DNA of 64,000 bases from an uncultured Lachnospiraceae bacterium. GTDB lineage: Bacteria; Bacillota; Clostridia; Lachnospirales; Lachnospiraceae. Under the pieces are notes generated by a model. The model did not search any database. It saw nothing but the letters and a program-made list of their open reading frames with translations, and was not told where the DNA came from. How positions within the stretch are numbered: the stretch's first letter is position 1; the number at the start of each line of letters is the position of its first letter. The stretch covers positions 94,165 to 158,164 of the forward strand of contig CAJTPO010000004.1 of the NCBI GenBank assembly GCA_910578115.1. Reading direction: 5' to 3'. Of this stretch, positions 60,862-64,000 are shown in pieces. Position numbers and translations under genes: made by a program.

Positions 60862-62574
60862 ATGAAAAGGAAGAAGATTTTAGCCCTGCTTGCAGTGGGA
60901 GCATTGCTGGCAGGTACGCTGACCGGCTGTGGCGGCGGTGACGCGGCATCCGGAGATGCGGGAAGCACAGGAGACTCCCAGGGAGCAGCAGAAGGTGACG
61001 GCGCACAGGCAGACAGTGGAGACGACACTTCGCCGATTACCTTTGAGTATTACAATGCGGACGGTAAGAACGGTAACTGGAGTGAGACGCCGGTTGGTGC
61101 GGCGATCACGGAGGCTACCGGTGTGACGTTGGAGATTACCTATCCGGTATCCAGCACCGGTGATGCCAGCGAGGACGTGGCATTGATGATCGCCAATGAC
61201 GACTATCCGGATATGATCTATTCCAAAGCATCCGTAACGAACCTTTATGAAGCAGGTGCGCTGATCGATATGACGGATCTGATCGAGCAGTACGGTCCCA
61301 ACATCAAGAAGATGTATGGAGACGAGTTTGAGAAGCTGAAATGGGGCGCTGACGATCCCGGTATCTACCAGCTGTCCTATGCGGGCGTGCGGGGTAAGAT
61401 CTTCAGCACAGGCGGAACCTGTCAGATCCAGTATGCAGTGCTGGCAGAGAATGACTATAAATATCCTACGACACTGGCAGAGTATGAAGATATGATCAAA
61501 TCCTACCTGGCAGCGCATCCGACCACCGAGGACGGTCTGGAGACCATCGGTATCTCCATGAGCGCATCCGACTGGCACTGGATGATCACCCTTGGCAACC
61601 CGGCAGGCTTTATCGCAGATGCGGCTCCGGATAACGGACAGTGGCTGATCGACGAGAATTATAACTGTACTTACAAGCATTCCAGCGACGACGAGAAGGA
61701 ATATTTCAGATGGCTGAGCCGTATGTATGACGAAGGCATTCTGGATCAGAACTTTGCGACACAGACAGACGACGACTATATCGCGAAGCTCTCCAGCGGC
61801 CGCGTCGTTGCGATCACGGATGCAAACTGGCATTATATGCAGGCAAATGCTACTCTGAATGCAGATGGCAAGCAGGATAAGACATACTGTGGTCTGCCGG
61901 TTGTTATGGATCCAAACGATAAGGCTCCCACACTGATGTATCAGGGTCTGCAGGTTGGATATGGCCTTGCCATCACCAAGAGCTGTGAAGATCCCGTGCG
62001 TGCGATCAAGTTCTTGGATTACCTGTGCTCTGATGAAGGCGCAGTCCTTTACAGATGGGGTGTTGAAGGGGAACATTACCAGGTAGATGAGAACGGCATG
62101 AGATATCGTACCGAGGAAGAGATCGCGAAGTCGAAGTCGGATCCTGACTACAGCAAGAATACGGGTATCGGTAATTATACCGGATTCCCGATCTACGGCG
62201 ACGGCGTGCAGGATGAGACCGGCAATTATTATACACCGACCAGCAGAGAATCCGTGATCGCGGAGTATACTGAAGTAGAGAAGGCGGCCTGCGAGGGAAT
62301 GGGAGTAGAGATGCTGACAGATATCTTCCCGCAGCCCGAGGAATTTGAGACACCGGTATACTCTCCTCTGTGGGCGTATGCGATCCCGCAGGAGTTGAGC
62401 AATAATGTCTCCATTCTGGATGAGATCGCGTTCCCGGCACTTGTTAAATGTGTAACGGAGCCTGAGTCCTCCTTTGACGCTAACTGGGATGCGATGATCG
62501 CTGAGCTGGAGGCGAACGGCCTTGAAGAGACCAATGCGATGATGACAGAATTCCTGGCAACCAAGGTACAGTAA
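60862..62574 (+). CDS. Oligosaccharide ABC transporter binding lipoprotein, LplA type
   Basis: 570 residues. Lipoprotein signal peptide with lipobox LTGC, a Gly/Ala/Asp linker, then a large family-1 binding domain of the LplA size class (NWSETPVGAAITEATGVTLE, YPDMIYSKASVTNLYEAGALIDMTDLI, DWHWMITLGNP). It binds an oligosaccharide for the two permeases upstream. AGGAGG precedes the ATG. The ligand cannot be read from sequence; the nearby GH3 enzyme points to a beta-linked oligosaccharide. Confidence 0.92.
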   Translation: MKRKKILALLAVGALLAGTLTGCGGGDAASGDAGSTGDSQGAAEGDGAQADSGDDTSPITFEYYNADGKNGNWSETPVGAAITEATGVTLEITYPVSSTGDASEDVALMIANDDYPDMIYSKASVTNLYEAGALIDMTDLIEQYGPNIKKMYGDEFEKLKWGADDPGIYQLSYAGVRGKIFSTGGTCQIQYAVLAENDYKYPTTLAEYEDMIKSYLAAHPTTEDGLETIGISMSASDWHWMITLGNPAGFIADAAPDNGQWLIDENYNCTYKHSSDDEKEYFRWLSRMYDEGILDQNFATQTDDDYIAKLSSGRVVAITDANWHYMQANATLNADGKQDKTYCGLPVVMDPNDKAPTLMYQGLQVGYGLAITKSCEDPVRAIKFLDYLCSDEGAVLYRWGVEGEHYQVDENGMRYRTEEEIAKSKSDPDYSKNTGIGNYTGFPIYGDGVQDETGNYYTPTSRESVIAEYTEVEKAACEGMGVEMLTDIFPQPEEFETPVYSPLWAYAIPQELSNNVSILDEIAFPALVKCVTEPESSFDANWDAMIAELEANGLEETNAMMTEFLATKVQ

Positions 62575-62663
62575 GCGGCATATTAAGAACTTATTTGTCA
62601 GATGGTATGGTCTTGAAGAAATAATATACAGGCTGTTATAATAAAGACGCATACACGTATGGG

Positions 62664-62694
62664 AAAGGCTGATATTGAATGAATATCAGCCTTT
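62664..62694 (+). terminator. Intrinsic terminator after the lplA-type gene
   Basis: The 13-bp perfect stem AAAGGCTGATATT/AATATCAGCCTTT with loop GAATG ends in a short run of T. It separates the importer operon from the AraC gene. Confidence 0.75.
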
Positions 62695-62735
62695 TCCGGT
62701 GAAAAAGTCATTCCATGAGAGGAAGACCGAAGTTT

Positions 62736-63581
62736 ATGAAGAATGAAGCATTTCGGCAGGTTCATCAATACAGCAATCCGGCTCCGGTACTGATATTTCG
62801 GCATACGAAAGGGAGGAACACGGGCGTGGATGCCCACTGGCATAACGATCTGGAGATCAATTTTGTGTCAAAAGGACAGGTACGGTTCTATGTGGGCGGA
62901 CAGAAAAAAGACCGTTCCGTGGGCGGCGTCTGTCTTGTAAGCAGCGGGGAAGTGCATTCCGCTGATCCTGTGTTCGAGGAGATGGAGGATAACACGGCAG
63001 GGATCACGCTGGTGATCCAACATGATTTCCTGACCAGTGTGATTCCAAACTATGACAGGATCACATTTACGGATCCGCTGAAAAAGGAAGAAGAGAAGAT
63101 TGCGGCATATCTGGCCAGAATCGAGGAGTTGTATGAAGGACAGAAGGACGTCAGTGTGAGCGTCAGGATCCTGGGGCTGGTGTGCCAGATCTTATCTGTG
63201 CTGCTGGAGGAGTGTGCCATAGAAAAGGACAGTGTGGACGTCAACTACTGGAAGGATTCGGAGCGGCAAAAGGTTATTCTGGACTATATTCATTTAAATT
63301 ATGACCAGCCGCTGCGGCAGGGGGAGCTGGCGGAGAAATTCCACTTTTCCAGAGAATATTTCTGCCGTTTCTTTAAGCGCTATACCGGGCAGACTTTCAA
63401 GGAATATCTGACCGGATACCGCCTGACCCACGCGGAGCAGATGCTTCGCAGTTCCGGCAGTTCTATCGTGGAGATTGCCCATTGTAACGGGTTTCCGGAT
63501 GAACAGTCATTTATCAGGGCCTTTAAGAATCAGTACAAGGAATCCCCGGGGAAATACCGTAAGGCATGGATTGAGAGATGA
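62736..63581 (+). CDS. AraC family transcriptional regulator
   Basis: About 281 residues. The cupin sensor begins with PVLIFRHTKGRN and DAHWHNDLEINFVSKGQVRFYVGG; the C-terminal double helix-turn-helix is at about 185-281 (RQGELAEKFHFSREYFCRFFKRYTGQTFKEYL; IVEIAHCNGFPDEQSFIRAFKNQ). The start is uncertain: the ATG at 62736 has AGGA 12 bases upstream, the ATG at 62715 has no clear site. It lies just after the LplABC operon and is the second AraC gene flanking it. Confidence 0.88.
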   Translation: MKNEAFRQVHQYSNPAPVLIFRHTKGRNTGVDAHWHNDLEINFVSKGQVRFYVGGQKKDRSVGGVCLVSSGEVHSADPVFEEMEDNTAGITLVIQHDFLTSVIPNYDRITFTDPLKKEEEKIAAYLARIEELYEGQKDVSVSVRILGLVCQILSVLLEECAIEKDSVDVNYWKDSERQKVILDYIHLNYDQPLRQGELAEKFHFSREYFCRFFKRYTGQTFKEYLTGYRLTHAEQMLRSSGSSIVEIAHCNGFPDEQSFIRAFKNQYKESPGKYRKAWIER

Positions 63582-63690
63582 GATAAAACTGGTTAAATAA
63601 TGCCTATAAAGTGGATAATTTGTCACTGGTGTATGGCAGATACTTCCTATTAACTATAAATGAGCAAATTTAAAAAACTGCACAATGCAC

Positions 63691-64000
63691 CTATGCAACT
63701 AAAGCCAGGACTTCCTCAAAAAGAACGTGCCTTGCTCCACACTGGTAAATGAAACGGAGCCGTTCTTCTTGGATATGGCTATAAATATAAGCATAGCCGT
63801 CTTCAAAGGACATGGCTTCACCGCATCCAGTACAGGCAACCAAGTGGGACAGCGACATCAGCAGCCAATACCTCCTGATCCCTTTCGAGGAACGAACCTG
63901 GTACCTGTCAAATGCCAGTTTGTCCTTGGACTGGCGGAAGAACACCTCTATTGGCCACCGTTCCACATATCTGTCCAGGATCTCACGGGTGCTCAAGGAA
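63691..64000 (-). mobile_element. IS4-family transposase, C-terminal part (cut by window edge)
   Basis: The frame is open to the right edge, so the N-terminal part with the first catalytic residues lies outside. The visible part has the IS4 Y-x2-R-x3-E-x6-K signature (YVERWPIEVFFRQSKDK), including the catalytic Glu, followed by FDRYQVRSSKGIRRYWLLMSLSH. The end of the element would lie in the AT-rich 63600-63690 stretch; no inverted repeat can be paired without the other end. Confidence 0.85.

Noticed and set aside
60880..62652. 590-codon frame on the minus strand
   Set aside because: It lies opposite the LplA-type binding protein, which has a signal peptide, a ribosome binding site and family motifs. 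The minus frame has none.

Overview
The window looks like chromosomal DNA of an anaerobic, Gram-positive Firmicute of the Lachnospiraceae / Clostridium cluster XIVa type. This is inferred from the moderate GC content, strong AGGAGG ribosome binding sites, the order tig-clpP-clpX-lon-engB, many lipoprotein-dependent sugar ABC systems, AraC and LacI regulators, and a GAAC-N4-GTTC LexA box. No rRNA, tRNA or CRISPR array was seen. An IS4-type transposase is cut by the right edge.

Layout. (1) 0-1.1 kb: the 3' end of a permease-ATPase fusion of a nitrate/sulfonate/taurine-type ABC importer. (2) 1.1-9.7 kb: a regulated sugar or ribosyl locus. A LacI-ribokinase chimera is divergent from ribokinase, a lipoprotein solute-binding protein, two CUT1 permeases and a large ADP-ribosylglycohydrolase-family protein with carbohydrate-type beta-sandwich domains. 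(3) 10-18 kb: protein quality control (trigger factor, ClpP, ClpX, Lon), the ribosome-assembly GTPase EngB and an AI-2E/YtvI-type membrane protein. (4) 18-28.5 kb: D-lactate dehydrogenase, VanZ-like, HdeD-like, an orphan Ala-rich protein, a HAD phosphatase, a chemoreceptor, a CPBP protease, a MATE pump and an MFS transporter. (5) 28.7-33.2 kb: GH67 alpha-glucuronidase, a single-PAS protein, a PatB-type C-S lyase and a GNAT acetyltransferase. (6) 33.3-39.1 kb: a heterodimeric ABC exporter, an AraC regulator and AsnA. (7) 39.4-46.7 kb: a possible ADP-ribosyltransferase-fold protein, then a DNA-repair-like island. That island holds a radical SAM protein behind a LexA box, its DUF4130 partner, an HPr-like protein, an XPD/DinG-type helicase with an N-terminal nuclease, and endonuclease IV. 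(8) 47.4-54.4 kb: an intracellular GH13 amylase and a complete livJHMGF branched-chain amino acid importer. (9) 54.6-63.6 kb: a domain-permuted GH3 glycosidase, two AraC regulators and an LplABC-type oligosaccharide importer.

The strongest leads are these: the SOS-box-controlled radical SAM/DUF4130 pair; the ribosyl-type operon built around a DraG-family enzyme; a clpP leader in which a hairpin loop is exactly complementary to sequence beside the ribosome binding site; a family of two-part intergenic palindromes (20.5, 46.8 and 48.7 kb); a shared block upstream of lon and the HdeD-like gene; and two long G/C homopolymers inside the N-terminal coding parts of sugar-uptake genes. Functions were assigned by reading motifs. 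No database search was run.
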